DNA from: a virus
IMG/VR virus record: IMGVR_UViG_3300042922_000315
Coordinates: 1 to 47,447 of that record
Direction: 5' to 3' (one strand)
DNA length: 47,447 nt
Shown here one piece after another: positions 15,510-24,788 of the stretch. Every line of letters starts with the position of its first letter. Within the stretch, counting starts at the first letter, position 1. Made by a program: the position numbers and the translations under genes. A model generated the notes under the pieces. The model was given only the letters and a program-made list of their open reading frames with translations. It was not told the DNA's origin and did not search any database.

Positions 15510-15946
15510 TGGCTACACGATTAAAAGTTGATGCATCCGGCCTGAAGGATTTCGAACAGCAGCTTAAGCAGCTGACTGAAGGTGACATGCAGCGTTTCAC
15601 CGAGCAGATGGTTAAAGAATTGGCTGAAATTGCGTTCGCTAAGATTGTTGAGCGGACTCCGGTAGGCGATTACCCGGCTAGTAGTGGGAAACAGGGTGGA
15701 GAACTTAAACGGGATTGGAAAATAGGTACAGTTGTTAAGAAGAGAAATCTATATGAGGTTGAGATAATTAATGACAAAGACTACGCTTCTTACGTGGAGT
15801 ACGGGCACAGGACAGTTAATCACTCTGGCTGGGTGCCTGGCCGTTTCATGATGACGATATCTGAGCGGGAACTAGAATCAATTGGACCAACAATAATCGA
15901 CAGAAGGCTGACTGTTTTCCTGAAGGAGGTGCTAGGTGGTAAATGA
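15509..15946 (+). CDS. Tail completion protein (HK97 gp10/XkdI-like)
   Basis: A 145-aa protein from ATG 15509, supported by AAGGGG; GTG 15500 is an upstream alternative. FEQQLKQL, AEIAFAKIVERTPVGDYPASSG and YASYVEYGHRT are signature segments of the HK97 gp10 family. It links the connector to the tail tube. Confidence 0.85.
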   Translation: MATRLKVDASGLKDFEQQLKQLTEGDMQRFTEQMVKELAEIAFAKIVERTPVGDYPASSGKQGGELKRDWKIGTVVKKRNLYEVEIINDKDYASYVEYGHRTVNHSGWVPGRFMMTISERELESIGPTIIDRRLTVFLKEVLGGK

Positions 15947-16358
15947 TATAATTGGTGGTATTGTTATCAAGATTGATTCGCTCTTTGGTGATGATGCTGT
16001 TATCTATACCGAAGGAGTAGAACAGGATTTTACAGAACCCTGTTTTTTTGTAAAGCTCTTAAGGGCAAACCATAAGCAAATTCTAAGCAACCGGTATTAC
16101 CTAGAGCACTCCTTTGATGTTCATTATTTTCCCGGTATCATAGATAAAAATGCAGATATATATGATGCAGCATCTAAACTGGCCGGATTAGAATATATAA
16201 CTTCTGGTGGAAGCTTAATCCGTGGCACTAAAATGAACTATGAAACCGTTGACGAGGTGCTGCACTTCTATGTGCAATACAATTACTTTGCATATCTAAC
16301 CAAGGAAGAGGTTGATAAGATGCAAACATTATCAGTACGGAATGGAATAGGAGGATAA
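15936..16358 (+). CDS. Tail terminator-like protein (XkdJ position, DUF6838-like)
   Basis: A 140-aa protein from GTG 15936 with AAGGAGGTG upstream, overlapping the previous gene by 11 bases. Its order before the sheath and the FFVKLLRANHKQILSNRYY motif match the minor tail proteins that cap contractile tails in PBSX-type phages. The family name is a tentative recognition. Confidence 0.75.
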   Translation: MVNDIIGGIVIKIDSLFGDDAVIYTEGVEQDFTEPCFFVKLLRANHKQILSNRYYLEHSFDVHYFPGIIDKNADIYDAASKLAGLEYITSGGSLIRGTKMNYETVDEVLHFYVQYNYFAYLTKEEVDKMQTLSVRNGIGG

Positions 16359-16359
16359 T

Positions 16360-16551
16360 ATGGCGAAAGTGAAACCCATCGTGAATGAGAGGGAAAAACC
16401 TGCTGCATTCACGAAGCAGCAATTAGTAACAAGTAAAAAATATGCCGAAAGAAAAGACCTGATCAATGCCCTACTGGTAGATGACAGGTCTTATTCTATG
16501 GCAGAGGTTGAGGAAATCCTAGGAGGTTTCCTGAAAGGTAAGGTGATCTAA
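16360..16551 (+). CDS. Small tail-module protein, 63 aa
   Basis: A basic N-terminus and a helical C-terminus with a predicted hairpin (ALLVDDRSYSMAEVEEILGGFL). Such short frames lie directly before the sheath gene in many PBSX-like phages, with a product of unknown role. The stop codon overlaps the sheath ATG. Confidence 0.7.
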   Translation: MAKVKPIVNEREKPAAFTKQQLVTSKKYAERKDLINALLVDDRSYSMAEVEEILGGFLKGKVI

Positions 16552-17861
16552 TGATAGGTGGTGGAAGTTTCACATCACAGAATAAGGTACTGCCTGGTGC
16601 TTATATCAATTTTGTAAGTGCTGCCAGTGCATCGGCTTCCCTGTCTGATAGAGGGTTTGTAGCATTCCCTCTGATATTAGACTGGGGAAAAGACGGGGAA
16701 GTATTTACGGTAACTCAGGAGGACTTCCAGAAGAATTCTCTTAAGATATTCGGATATTCTTACACAAGCGAGAAGCTGAAAGGCCTAAGAGATTTATTTA
16801 AGTACGCCAAGACCTGCTATTTCTACAGGCTTAATGGCGGCACTAAGGCGGCAAATGCTTTTGTAACGTCTAAATATAAAGGGGTTCGCGGAAACAGCTT
16901 AAAAACGGTTATTGCAGTTAATGCCGATGATACAGCAAAGTTTGATGTAGCTATATATCTGGATACCGTTTTAGTGGATGCCCAGACAGTAGCAACAGCG
17001 GCAGATCTTGTTTCCAATGATTATGTGGATCCTATCAAGACGGCCACTCTTGCTGTCACTGCAGGAACTCCTCTTACTGGCGGTGCGGACGGTGAGGCTG
17101 TAACCGGAACAGATTATCAGACATTCCTGACTAAGATTGAAAGCTATTCCTTCAATATCCTGGCATGTACTTCTGATACATCGGCGGTCATTGCCCTGTT
17201 TGTGGCATTTACTAAGCGCATGAGGGAAGAAGTAGGGGTTAAGTTCCAGACAATTGTTTATCGGACTGCAGCCGATCACGAGGGAGTTATAAACCTTAAG
17301 AATGCAATTACCGATGTTACGGCGGACTTCCCTGCACAATCGTTGGTATATTGGCTGGCCGGAAGAGAAGCTGCCTGTGCTGTCAACAGAGATCTGACTA
17401 ATAAGGTTTATGATGGGGAGTTTACCGTAGACACCAATTACAGTCAGTTATCCTTGGTTGCTGGTATTAATGCCGGTGAATTGATTTTCCATAAGGTTGG
17501 AGACACGATCCGGATACTGAATGATATTAATTCCTTTACGACTATTACGGAAGAGAAGAATAAAGACTTTTCCAGCAATCAGGTTGTAAGGGTTCTGGAT
17601 CAGGTCGGTAACGATATTGCAGCGGTGTTTAATGTAAAATACCTTGGAAACGTCCAGAATAATAAAACTGGTAGATTATCGCTCTGGAACGACATTGTAA
17701 CTTATTTAAATGAATTGGTTACTCTGGGAGCTATAGAGGAATACGACAAAGCAGATATTGTTGTGACTGCCGGAAACACAAAAGATAGTGTTGTAGTAGA
17801 TTGCCCAATAACTCCCGTATCTGCTATGAAGAAACTTTATATGGTAATAACGGTTAACTAA
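16551..17861 (+). CDS. xkdK: Tail sheath protein (XkdK)
   Basis: A 436-aa contractile sheath subunit. The opening (GGGSFTSQNKVLPGAYINFVS) is the conserved N-terminus of XkdK-type sheaths, and the C-terminal domain (DIAAVFNVKYLGNVQNNKTGR, then VDCPITPVSAMKKLYMVI) forms the interlocking handshake strands. Its presence identifies the phage as a myophage. Full length for the family. Confidence 0.95.
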   Translation: MIGGGSFTSQNKVLPGAYINFVSAASASASLSDRGFVAFPLILDWGKDGEVFTVTQEDFQKNSLKIFGYSYTSEKLKGLRDLFKYAKTCYFYRLNGGTKAANAFVTSKYKGVRGNSLKTVIAVNADDTAKFDVAIYLDTVLVDAQTVATAADLVSNDYVDPIKTATLAVTAGTPLTGGADGEAVTGTDYQTFLTKIESYSFNILACTSDTSAVIALFVAFTKRMREEVGVKFQTIVYRTAADHEGVINLKNAITDVTADFPAQSLVYWLAGREAACAVNRDLTNKVYDGEFTVDTNYSQLSLVAGINAGELIFHKVGDTIRILNDINSFTTITEEKNKDFSSNQVVRVLDQVGNDIAAVFNVKYLGNVQNNKTGRLSLWNDIVTYLNELVTLGAIEEYDKADIVVTAGNTKDSVVVDCPITPVSAMKKLYMVITVN

Positions 17862-17880
17862 GAAAGGAGGCTAATAGAAT

Positions 17881-18351
17881 ATGGGATTTATGGATGCAAA
17901 GGACGCGGTAAGCGCGGCTCTGGCTGAATGCTTTGTGACAATTCAGGATAATCGTTATAGCTTTATGCAGGCCATCAACCTTGAAGCTAAAATGGAAAAA
18001 ACAAAGTCTGAAATACCTATCCTTGGCAAGACAGGAAAGGGAAATAAGACTACCGGATGGAAAGGCACTGGATCAGCTACATTTCACTATAATACATCGA
18101 TGTTTCGGGAATTGCTGTATCTTTATAAATCAACCGGACAGGATGTTTACTTTGACATCATGATTACAAATGAAGATCCTACAAGTACGGTAGGCAGCCA
18201 GACAATAATATTAAAGGGTTGTAATATTGATGGTGGTATTTTAGCGAAATTTGATGCAGATGCTGAATATCTGGATGAGGATTTAGACTTTACGTTTGAG
18301 GACTGGGAGATGCCAACGAAGTTCAATTTACTTCCGGGAATGCTACAGTAA
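17881..18351 (+). CDS. xkdM: Tail tube protein (XkdM)
   Basis: A 156-aa tube subunit directly after the sheath, preceded by AAAGGAGG. The sequence MDAKDAVSAALAECFVT and KTTGWKGTGSATFHYNTSMFRE is characteristic of XkdM tube proteins. A strong terminator follows, separating sheath and tube expression from the chaperone. Confidence 0.93.
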   Translation: MGFMDAKDAVSAALAECFVTIQDNRYSFMQAINLEAKMEKTKSEIPILGKTGKGNKTTGWKGTGSATFHYNTSMFRELLYLYKSTGQDVYFDIMITNEDPTSTVGSQTIILKGCNIDGGILAKFDADAEYLDEDLDFTFEDWEMPTKFNLLPGMLQ

Positions 18352-18354
18352 ATC

Positions 18355-18394
18355 AAAGGCTTACTGCTAAATAGGTGGTAAGCCTTACTTTTTA
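18355..18394 (+). terminator. Terminator after the tail tube gene
   Basis: AAGGCTTAC pairs with GTAAGCCTT (18356-18386), followed by ACTTTTTATT. Confidence 0.85.
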
Positions 18395-18412
18395 TTAAAT
18401 GGAGGAATTATC

Positions 18413-18841
18413 ATGAGTGAATTGAGTATGTTTTTTGCGGAGAATGCGGTTAAAGAAGAAAATGTGAAGTATGTTGCATCGAAAAGGTTTTTAACCAAAG
18501 ACAGTAAACCGGTGGAGTGGGAACTGTGTTGTATCTCCAGTAAGGAAGATGAAGAAATCCGCAGATCCTGTACCAAGAGAGTGCCGATACCGGGACAAAA
18601 GGGGAGATTCACAGCTGAAACAGATGGTAATCAATATCTCGGAAAGCTTGCTGCAAGATGTGTCGTATTCCCTAATCTGAATGATGCAGCTCTGCAAAAT
18701 TCATATGCGGTAATGGGCGCTGATAACTTACTTAAAATTATGCTTAAGAGTGGTGAATATACCGATCTAATTGTGAGGGTGCAAGAAATTAACGGATTTA
18801 ATGCCGACACGGAAGAGTTGGTAGAAGAAGCAAAAAACTAA
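18413..18841 (+). CDS. Tail assembly chaperone, short form (XkdN-like)
   Basis: A 142-aa protein matching XkdN-type chaperones, with ELCCISSKEDEEIRRSC and YLGKLAARCVVFPNLNDAALQNSYAVMG. It sits between the tube and tape measure genes like lambda G. The last three codons before the stop are GCA AAA AAC, giving a perfect A AAA AAC slip site that leads into 18838-19011 in the -1 frame. The short form is made by normal termination at 18841. Confidence 0.92.
   Translation: MSELSMFFAENAVKEENVKYVASKRFLTKDSKPVEWELCCISSKEDEEIRRSCTKRVPIPGQKGRFTAETDGNQYLGKLAARCVVFPNLNDAALQNSYAVMGADNLLKIMLKSGEYTDLIVRVQEINGFNADTEELVEEAKN
18832..18838 (+). promoter_or_regulatory. Programmed -1 frameshift site (A AAA AAC)
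   Basis: The heptamer is in the correct zero-frame phase (gcA AAA AAC) directly before the TAA stop of the short chaperone. Slippage by -1 continues at CTA 18838 without a stop for 57 codons. Confidence 0.88.
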
Positions 18842-19011
18842 TTGAGACCGACGGAGAGGCAAGCATCCTTTATTATTGTATCCTGAAACTCCACTGGAAA
18901 CCGTGTGAGTATATGGAATTGAGTGATAAAGAAAAAGCGTTCGTCATTGCGTCGGTTGAGAAGAAGATAAAAGCAGATCGAGAAGCCGAGAGAAAGGCTA
19001 AGAGAAAGTAG
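18838..19011 (+). CDS. Tail assembly chaperone, frameshift extension (GT-like)
   Basis: A 57-codon -1-frame extension with no start signal of its own, read only after slippage at 18832-18838. It gives a 199-aa fusion. It contains LHWKPCEYMELSDKEKAFVIASVEKKI and a Lys/Arg/Glu-rich tail, the expected composition of the T part that binds the tape measure. It ends seven bases before the tape measure ATG. The arrangement parallels lambda G/GT. Confidence 0.88.
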   Translation, partial: LIETDGEASILYYCILKLHWKPCEYMELSDKEKAFVIASVEKKIKADREAERKAKRK

Positions 19012-19018
19012 GTGAGAT

Positions 19019-21241
19019 ATGAGCTCAATAGGAACTTCCATCCAGTTATATGATGGAGCATCGGGGACATTGCAGAAAATAACGAATGCAGTATCCAGAA
19101 CCGTTCAGCGCTTCGACGACATGAATGATCACTTTGAGGGTGCTTTCGATGAAGGTGCTTTCAATTCTGCAAAGAATGGTTTTAATACTATCAATATTTT
19201 AATTAACAAGATTGAGAATAATATCGACCGCAGCACCACTACTCAACAGGCTTTTACTCAGCAGGTCAATAAAAGTACTGCAGCTGAAAATGAAATGCTA
19301 AAAAAGATGCAGTCTATTGAACAGAAGGTTCAAGGGCTTGATGACGGTATCAAGCAGGCTAATGCACAACAAGAAAAGTTTAATGCTTCCCTTAATACGG
19401 GTAATGCTGCTAGCGGAAATTTACTTAATAGGATAAAATCCATAGTTGCCACATATCTAGGATTTCAAGCTATAAAAGGTGTATTCAATGCCTCGGATGA
19501 ATTATCCCAAACCTCTGCTAGGTTGAATCTGATCAGAGAAGAAACTCAGTCTATTGCTGACCTTCAAAATGATATTTTTAACTCTGCCGAAAGGTCCAGG
19601 GGGAGTTATACGGATACAGCTGCTGTAGTTTCTAAACTAGGAATTATGGCCGGTAAGGCATTCCAGAATAATGATGAGATAATTGCCTTCACCGAGTTAA
19701 TGAATAAGAATTTCAAGGTCGGTGGAGCAAGTGCCACGGAGCAAGCTTCGGCGATGTATCAGCTTACCCAGGCTATGGCGTCTGGTAAGCTCCAGGGAGA
19801 TGAGTATCGGAGCATTATTGAAAATGCTCCTTTATTAGCGAGTTCTATTGAGGATTATATGGTTAATGTCCGGGAGGCGAAAGGCAGTATGAAGGATTGG
19901 GCTTCAGATGGTCTATTGACTGCAGACGTCATTAAGGCAGCTATGTTCCGATCATCGGATGAAGTGGAGGAACGATTTAAGACCATTCCTATGACCTGGG
20001 CAGATATCGGAACCAGTATAAAAAATAATGCCTTAATGGCTTTTCAGCCAGTACTGGAGCGTATCAATGAGATTGCCAATAGTGAAAAATTCCAAGTCTT
20101 TAAAAATAATATGATAACAGGCTTCCAGACTCTTTCTTTAGTTGCAATGGATTTATTTAATATCATGGTTAATATTGTTAACTTCTTTGCAGATAATTGG
20201 GGAATCATAGCCCCGATAGTTCTTGGGGTAGCGGCTGCATTTGCTGTTTACCATGGATGGTTGATTGCAACTACTGCAGCTCAGGGTGCATTGACTCTTG
20301 CAAAAATGCTAGCTGTTCCGGTTTATGCTCTTTTAACAGGAGCTACTATGGCGGATACTGCGGCACAATGGGGATTGAATGCAGCCCTTTACGCATGTCC
20401 GCTTGTTTGGATTATTATATTAATAATTGCTTTGATAGCTATATTTTATGCGATCATCGGGGTAATAAATCATTTTGCAGGCACTTCCCTAAGCGCTACG
20501 GGGATAATAGCAGGTGCTTTCATGTGGTTGGTAGCGCTTATCGGTAATATAGTTATAGGTTTACTAAATGGTCTTATACAAGCTGTTTGGACAATATTTG
20601 TAGAGCCCTGGATAGGAATTATTGAATGGGTGCTAAATGCATTCAATGGCGGCTTTGATAGTTTTGGTGATGCGGTTAAGAATCTTCTTGGACAAATCAT
20701 TTCATGGTTTTTATCACTAGGCAAAGTGGTAACAAAAATAATAGATTCTATATTTGGTACCAATTGGACTTCAGGCTTAGAATCTATGCAGGACAAAGTG
20801 CTTGAATGGGGGAAAAATGAAAATGCGATTACGCTTGAAAGAGATGCGCCTGGAATAGATCATCGTTTTGATATGACAGATGCCTATGACAAAGGATATG
20901 AGTGGGGCGCAAAATTATTCGACGATGAGAGTAACAAGGAAAAAGATAAAAGTAAGGATGAAAATCTTTATGATTATAGCAGCATGTATGATAATATTGC
21001 GGCAACTGCTGATAATACAGGGAAGATGTCAAAGGAAGTGAATATTAGTGATGAAGATCTCAAGTATCTACATGATGTCGCAGAGAGAGATGCCGTCAAC
21101 CGATTTACTACCGCTGAAATAAAAGTGGAAATGACTAATCATAATAACGTTAGCGGTACCAGGGATATCGACGGAATGGTGGATTATTTAAGAAATGTAG
21201 TAGAAGAGGAAATGAGTCGATCAGCAGAGGGGGATTTCTAA
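19019..21241 (+). CDS. Tail tape measure protein
   Basis: A 740-aa protein. Coiled coil covers residues about 30-130. Residues 140-330 hold the conserved tape-measure N-terminal domain (FNASDELSQTSARLNLI, GGASATEQASAMYQLTQAMASGKLQGDEYRSI). Hydrophobic segments lie near residues 393-425, 459-487 and 493-540. It sets tail length and may aid DNA passage through the membrane. At 740 residues it predicts a tail of roughly 110 nm at 1.5 angstrom per residue. Confidence 0.95.
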   Translation: MSSIGTSIQLYDGASGTLQKITNAVSRTVQRFDDMNDHFEGAFDEGAFNSAKNGFNTINILINKIENNIDRSTTTQQAFTQQVNKSTAAENEMLKKMQSIEQKVQGLDDGIKQANAQQEKFNASLNTGNAASGNLLNRIKSIVATYLGFQAIKGVFNASDELSQTSARLNLIREETQSIADLQNDIFNSAERSRGSYTDTAAVVSKLGIMAGKAFQNNDEIIAFTELMNKNFKVGGASATEQASAMYQLTQAMASGKLQGDEYRSIIENAPLLASSIEDYMVNVREAKGSMKDWASDGLLTADVIKAAMFRSSDEVEERFKTIPMTWADIGTSIKNNALMAFQPVLERINEIANSEKFQVFKNNMITGFQTLSLVAMDLFNIMVNIVNFFADNWGIIAPIVLGVAAAFAVYHGWLIATTAAQGALTLAKMLAVPVYALLTGATMADTAAQWGLNAALYACPLVWIIILIIALIAIFYAIIGVINHFAGTSLSATGIIAGAFMWLVALIGNIVIGLLNGLIQAVWTIFVEPWIGIIEWVLNAFNGGFDSFGDAVKNLLGQIISWFLSLGKVVTKIIDSIFGTNWTSGLESMQDKVLEWGKNENAITLERDAPGIDHRFDMTDAYDKGYEWGAKLFDDESNKEKDKSKDENLYDYSSMYDNIAATADNTGKMSKEVNISDEDLKYLHDVAERDAVNRFTTAEIKVEMTNHNNVSGTRDIDGMVDYLRNVVEEEMSRSAEGDF

Positions 21242-22095
21242 TGTATTATTTTTATATGGATAAGCTTTTATTGCCAGTACCTCCTTCAAAAATTCAGACC
21301 TCGATCGGAAATCGGAATGAAACAGTAAATCTTATGAATGAAGGCGAAGTAAATATTATAAAAAGTCCTGGCTTGACTACCTTTAAATTTGATATTCTTC
21401 TACCACTATATACAGTTTATCCATTTGCTATGTACAAAGACGGAGTGTTCCAGAACGCCGGATATTATCTGGATTATTTAAAGGGAATGAAAGATAGTGG
21501 AAATCCATTCTTTTTTGTAATTAACAGATATAAATACGTTCCGGAATTCAAGGCTAAGAAAAACATTATGAGAACCCGGATTGAGGTTGTATTAGAAAAT
21601 TACACCATTACCGAGGCTGCAGATATGGCGCCGGATTTGACGGTATCTATTGAACTGAAAGAATATGTAAAATATGGCACTATAGTGAAAGGTATTGATC
21701 TCTTGTCTAATACAGTAACGGTCAGTGATGTAAAAGGTGCTGCTTACAAAAAAGATATTCCTAATACGTATACTGTAAAATCAGGGGATACTATGTGGGT
21801 AATTGCAAAGAAGCTCCTTGGCGATGGATCAAAATGTTGGAATCTTGCAAAGTTAAATAATATTAGCAACCCAAATAAGATTTCTGTGGGTCAGGTGCTG
21901 AAAATACAGGATGTAAAAGCAGCAACTGCTTCGTCGGTCATTACGAAATCATCTGTAACAGTAAAAACAGTAGCTCCTTCGGCAGTCAGGAGTAAGGCTT
22001 CAATACAGAAGAGTTCAATGCTTTATAATAGTGCGCAGAAAGAAAGTAAACCATCTTATACGAGACCAACTCTCTTTCCAAATATGTTGCAATAG
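21241..22095 (+). CDS. xkdP: LysM tail protein (XkdP-like)
   Basis: A 284-aa protein. Residues 1-175 are the XkdP N-terminal domain (PVPPSKIQTSIGNRNETVNLMNEGEVN), residues 178-227 are a LysM peptidoglycan-binding motif (YTVKSGDTMWVIAKKLLGDG, INPNKISVGQVLKI-like end) and the tail is Ser/Lys-rich. It probably joins tube to hub and contacts cell wall during injection. The start overlaps the tape measure stop. Confidence 0.9.
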   Translation: MYYFYMDKLLLPVPPSKIQTSIGNRNETVNLMNEGEVNIIKSPGLTTFKFDILLPLYTVYPFAMYKDGVFQNAGYYLDYLKGMKDSGNPFFFVINRYKYVPEFKAKKNIMRTRIEVVLENYTITEAADMAPDLTVSIELKEYVKYGTIVKGIDLLSNTVTVSDVKGAAYKKDIPNTYTVKSGDTMWVIAKKLLGDGSKCWNLAKLNNISNPNKISVGQVLKIQDVKAATASSVITKSSVTVKTVAPSAVRSKASIQKSSMLYNSAQKESKPSYTRPTLFPNMLQ

Positions 22096-22111
22096 CTTAA
22101 GGAGGCAATGG

Positions 22112-23095
22112 ATGAATCTTTTTATAGAGCATGAAGGTAAATTATACTTTCCGTCTGTATTGGATGGAGTTAAGTGGACAACAGAAAGGAAGAGCACTCC
22201 TGGTGTTCTGAGTTTTACAGTCGTTAAGGATGAGGCTCTTATATTTTCTGAGGGCGATAAAGTGGCTTTCCAGTATGATAATGAGAATGTCTTTTTCGGC
22301 TATATATTTACCAGGAAACGAAACAAAGAAAATCTTATTCAGATAACAGCATATGACCAGCTAAGGTATCTTAAGAATAAAGACACCTATATGTATGAGA
22401 ATAAGAAGGCCAGTGATGTTGTAAAGATGCTTGCTGATGATTTTCGCCTAAATACGGGTTCTATTGAGGATACTGGATATGTCATCCCTTCAAGAGATGA
22501 AGACAACCAGACTTTGTTTGATATCATAAATACAGCACTTACCTTGACTACAACGGCAAAGGGTACAATATATACCCTGTATGATGAATACGGTAAAATG
22601 GCACTTAAGAGCATGAAAAACATGAGGTTGGATCTTCTGATCTGTGATGAGAGCGGAGAAGATTTTGATTACACCTCCAGTATCGATACGAGTACCTACA
22701 ATAAAATTAAGGTAACATATGACAATGAAACATCCGGAAAGAGAGAGGTTTTTATTGCGCAGAGTGGCGAAAATATCAACAAGTGGGGGATTTTACAGTA
22801 TTATGAGTCGATAAGTGGAGATTCGAAAACCGATGTGAATGCAATCCGTACAGCAGCCAAGATAAAGGCAGATACACTGTTAACCCTTTATAATGCAAAG
22901 ACTAGAAGCATGTCTTTTAAAAATCTATTCGGTGATACCCGGGCAAGGGCAGGATCCAGTGTATACGTACATATTAACCTAGGAGACATCCTCTTAAAGA
23001 ATTATATGCTGGTTAATAAGGCAACACACGTATATAGTAAAGATACTCATTTCATGGATTTGGAATTGATAGGAGGTGGTATTTATGGCAACTGA
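22112..23095 (+). CDS. xkdQ: Baseplate hub protein (XkdQ-like)
   Basis: A 327-aa protein from ATG 22112 with AAGGAGG upstream. It follows the gp27/XkdQ hub layout, with KWTTERKSTPGVLSFTVVKD and FFGYIFTRKRNKENLIQITAYDQLRYL, plus SMSFKNLFGDTRARAGSSVYV. It forms the ring between tube and spike. It overlaps the next gene by 11 bases. Confidence 0.9.
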   Translation: MNLFIEHEGKLYFPSVLDGVKWTTERKSTPGVLSFTVVKDEALIFSEGDKVAFQYDNENVFFGYIFTRKRNKENLIQITAYDQLRYLKNKDTYMYENKKASDVVKMLADDFRLNTGSIEDTGYVIPSRDEDNQTLFDIINTALTLTTTAKGTIYTLYDEYGKMALKSMKNMRLDLLICDESGEDFDYTSSIDTSTYNKIKVTYDNETSGKREVFIAQSGENINKWGILQYYESISGDSKTDVNAIRTAAKIKADTLLTLYNAKTRSMSFKNLFGDTRARAGSSVYVHINLGDILLKNYMLVNKATHVYSKDTHFMDLELIGGGIYGN

Positions 23096-23351
23096 AGGAT
23101 TAATACCGTTGCTTAAGAGGGTAGCATTGGAAGCTGTGGAAGCAAGTAAGCCGACAGTGGTTTTATTTGGTACTGTAAGTAGCATCAACCCTCTGACTAT
23201 TTATCTGGAACAAAAGCGAACCATAACAAAAGGCTTCCTGGTTGTTACAGATAAAGCTAAAAACCTTACTGAAGGAGACGTGGTCGTCCTGATCCGGATG
23301 CAGGGCGGGCAAAAGTATATAGTATTGGATAAGGTGGTGTCGGATGGCTGA
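23085..23351 (+). CDS. Baseplate protein (DUF2577, XkdR position)
   Basis: An 88-aa beta-barrel-like protein from ATG 23085 with AGGAGGTGG upstream. VVLFGTVSSINPLTIYLEQ and GDVVVLIRMQGGQKYIVLDKV match DUF2577 proteins, which follow the hub in PBSX-like baseplates and may act as a spike or OB-fold adaptor. Confidence 0.82.
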   Translation: MATEGLIPLLKRVALEAVEASKPTVVLFGTVSSINPLTIYLEQKRTITKGFLVVTDKAKNLTEGDVVVLIRMQGGQKYIVLDKVVSDG

Positions 23352-23733
23352 TTTGGAATATACAGAAGCCGAAGTGGTTGAGCGGCCCAGTAAGACCTAT
23401 AGACTGGATACAGCTAGTAATAAAATGCTTGGGAAGATAGATAAATTGGAAGCTATCAAACAAGCTATTTTTTTACGGCTAAGCATAGAAAAAGGAATGC
23501 ACCTGATATATGGGGATGATTATGGAATTCAGCTGGAGGATCTTATTGGAGAAACGGATACCTATGTGCTACCTACTCTGCAGGGGAGAATTACGGAAGC
23601 ACTACTGCAGGATGAAAGGATACTGAGTGTAGATAATTTTTACTTTACGGATGAAAAGGGAAACATAACAGCATCCTTTACGGTACATACCGTGCTGGGA
23701 GATATTGAGGATGAATTGGAGGTGAATATCTGA
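23344..23733 (+). CDS. xkdS: Baseplate wedge protein (XkdS, DUF2634)
   Basis: A 129-aa gp25-like protein. The segments SKTYRLD, EAIKQAIFLRLSIEKGMHLIY and DYGIQLEDLIG are the DUF2634/gp25 signature. It nucleates the sheath at the baseplate. It overlaps both neighbours. Confidence 0.9.
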   Translation: MADLEYTEAEVVERPSKTYRLDTASNKMLGKIDKLEAIKQAIFLRLSIEKGMHLIYGDDYGIQLEDLIGETDTYVLPTLQGRITEALLQDERILSVDNFYFTDEKGNITASFTVHTVLGDIEDELEVNI

Positions 23734-24788
23734 TGTACGAAGCCCAAACATATGATGCCATTCTTGCCCGTATGCTGGCCGCAGTACCTGATACGTTTGA
23801 CAAAAGGGAAGGCAGCATTATTTACGATGCATTAGCACCGATGGCTGCTGAGCTGGCGCAGGCATATATAGAAATGGATGTAATACTAAATGAATCCTTT
23901 GCCGATACAGCGTCTCGGGAATATTTGATCAAGCGAGCAGCTGAAAGAGGGTTGTCCCCGGATGCCGCTACATATGCGATTGCCCAGGGTGAATTTAATA
24001 TCGACATATCTGTCGGGGACAGGTTTAATTGCGGAGATTATAATTATATCGCCACCGAGAAGAAGTCGTCCGGTATCTGGGAGCTGATATGTGAAACTGC
24101 TGGCAGCGCTCCTAACGGGAACATCGGGACACTGATACCAATTGATTATATCAATGGGTTGGAGACCGCACAATTAACAGAAATACTCATTCCGGGTGAG
24201 GACGAAGAAGAAACGGAGAATTTCCGGTCCAGGTATTATGCAACTTTATCGACCAAGAGCTTTGGAGGAAATAAAGCCGACTATATCGAAAAGGTAAATG
24301 ATATATCCGGTGTAGGAGGGGTAAAGGTATATCCGATCTGGAACGGTGGAGGTACCGTGAAGCTGGTCATTATCAACTCAGAGTATGCGAAAGCCTCAAA
24401 TACCCTGATTAATATAGTACAGACAACTATGGACCCAGTTGTTAACCAAGGATCCGGGGACGGGTTTGCGCCTATAGGACATGTTGTAACGGTTGATACT
24501 GTGACGGAATCCATCATTGCCGTATCCTTTAATGTAACTTATCAGGATGGCTATGTTTTTGAGGATGTGGAGAGTTATATCACGACCATGATAGACAACT
24601 ACTTCTCAGAATTATGCAGATCCTGGTCGGACAATGATAGCTTAATTATTCGTGTCTCGCAATTGGAATCCAGATTGCTGAATGTACCGGGAATATTGGA
24701 TGTATCCGGCACAACTATTAACGGAGCTGCAGCCAACCTATCATTAGGTGCAGATGCAATACCGATAAGGGGGACTGTAATTGGATAG
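23733..24788 (+). CDS. xkdT: Baseplate J-like protein (XkdT)
   Basis: A 351-aa wedge protein. The motifs FDKREGSIIYDALAPMAAELAQAYI at the N-terminus and GEDEEETENFRSRYYA / GGNKADYIEKVNDISGVGGVKVYP in the middle are diagnostic of gpJ/XkdT. It connects hub, wedge and fibres. It overlaps the next gene by 8 bases. Confidence 0.93.
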   Translation: MYEAQTYDAILARMLAAVPDTFDKREGSIIYDALAPMAAELAQAYIEMDVILNESFADTASREYLIKRAAERGLSPDAATYAIAQGEFNIDISVGDRFNCGDYNYIATEKKSSGIWELICETAGSAPNGNIGTLIPIDYINGLETAQLTEILIPGEDEEETENFRSRYYATLSTKSFGGNKADYIEKVNDISGVGGVKVYPIWNGGGTVKLVIINSEYAKASNTLINIVQTTMDPVVNQGSGDGFAPIGHVVTVDTVTESIIAVSFNVTYQDGYVFEDVESYITTMIDNYFSELCRSWSDNDSLIIRVSQLESRLLNVPGILDVSGTTINGAAANLSLGADAIPIRGTVIG

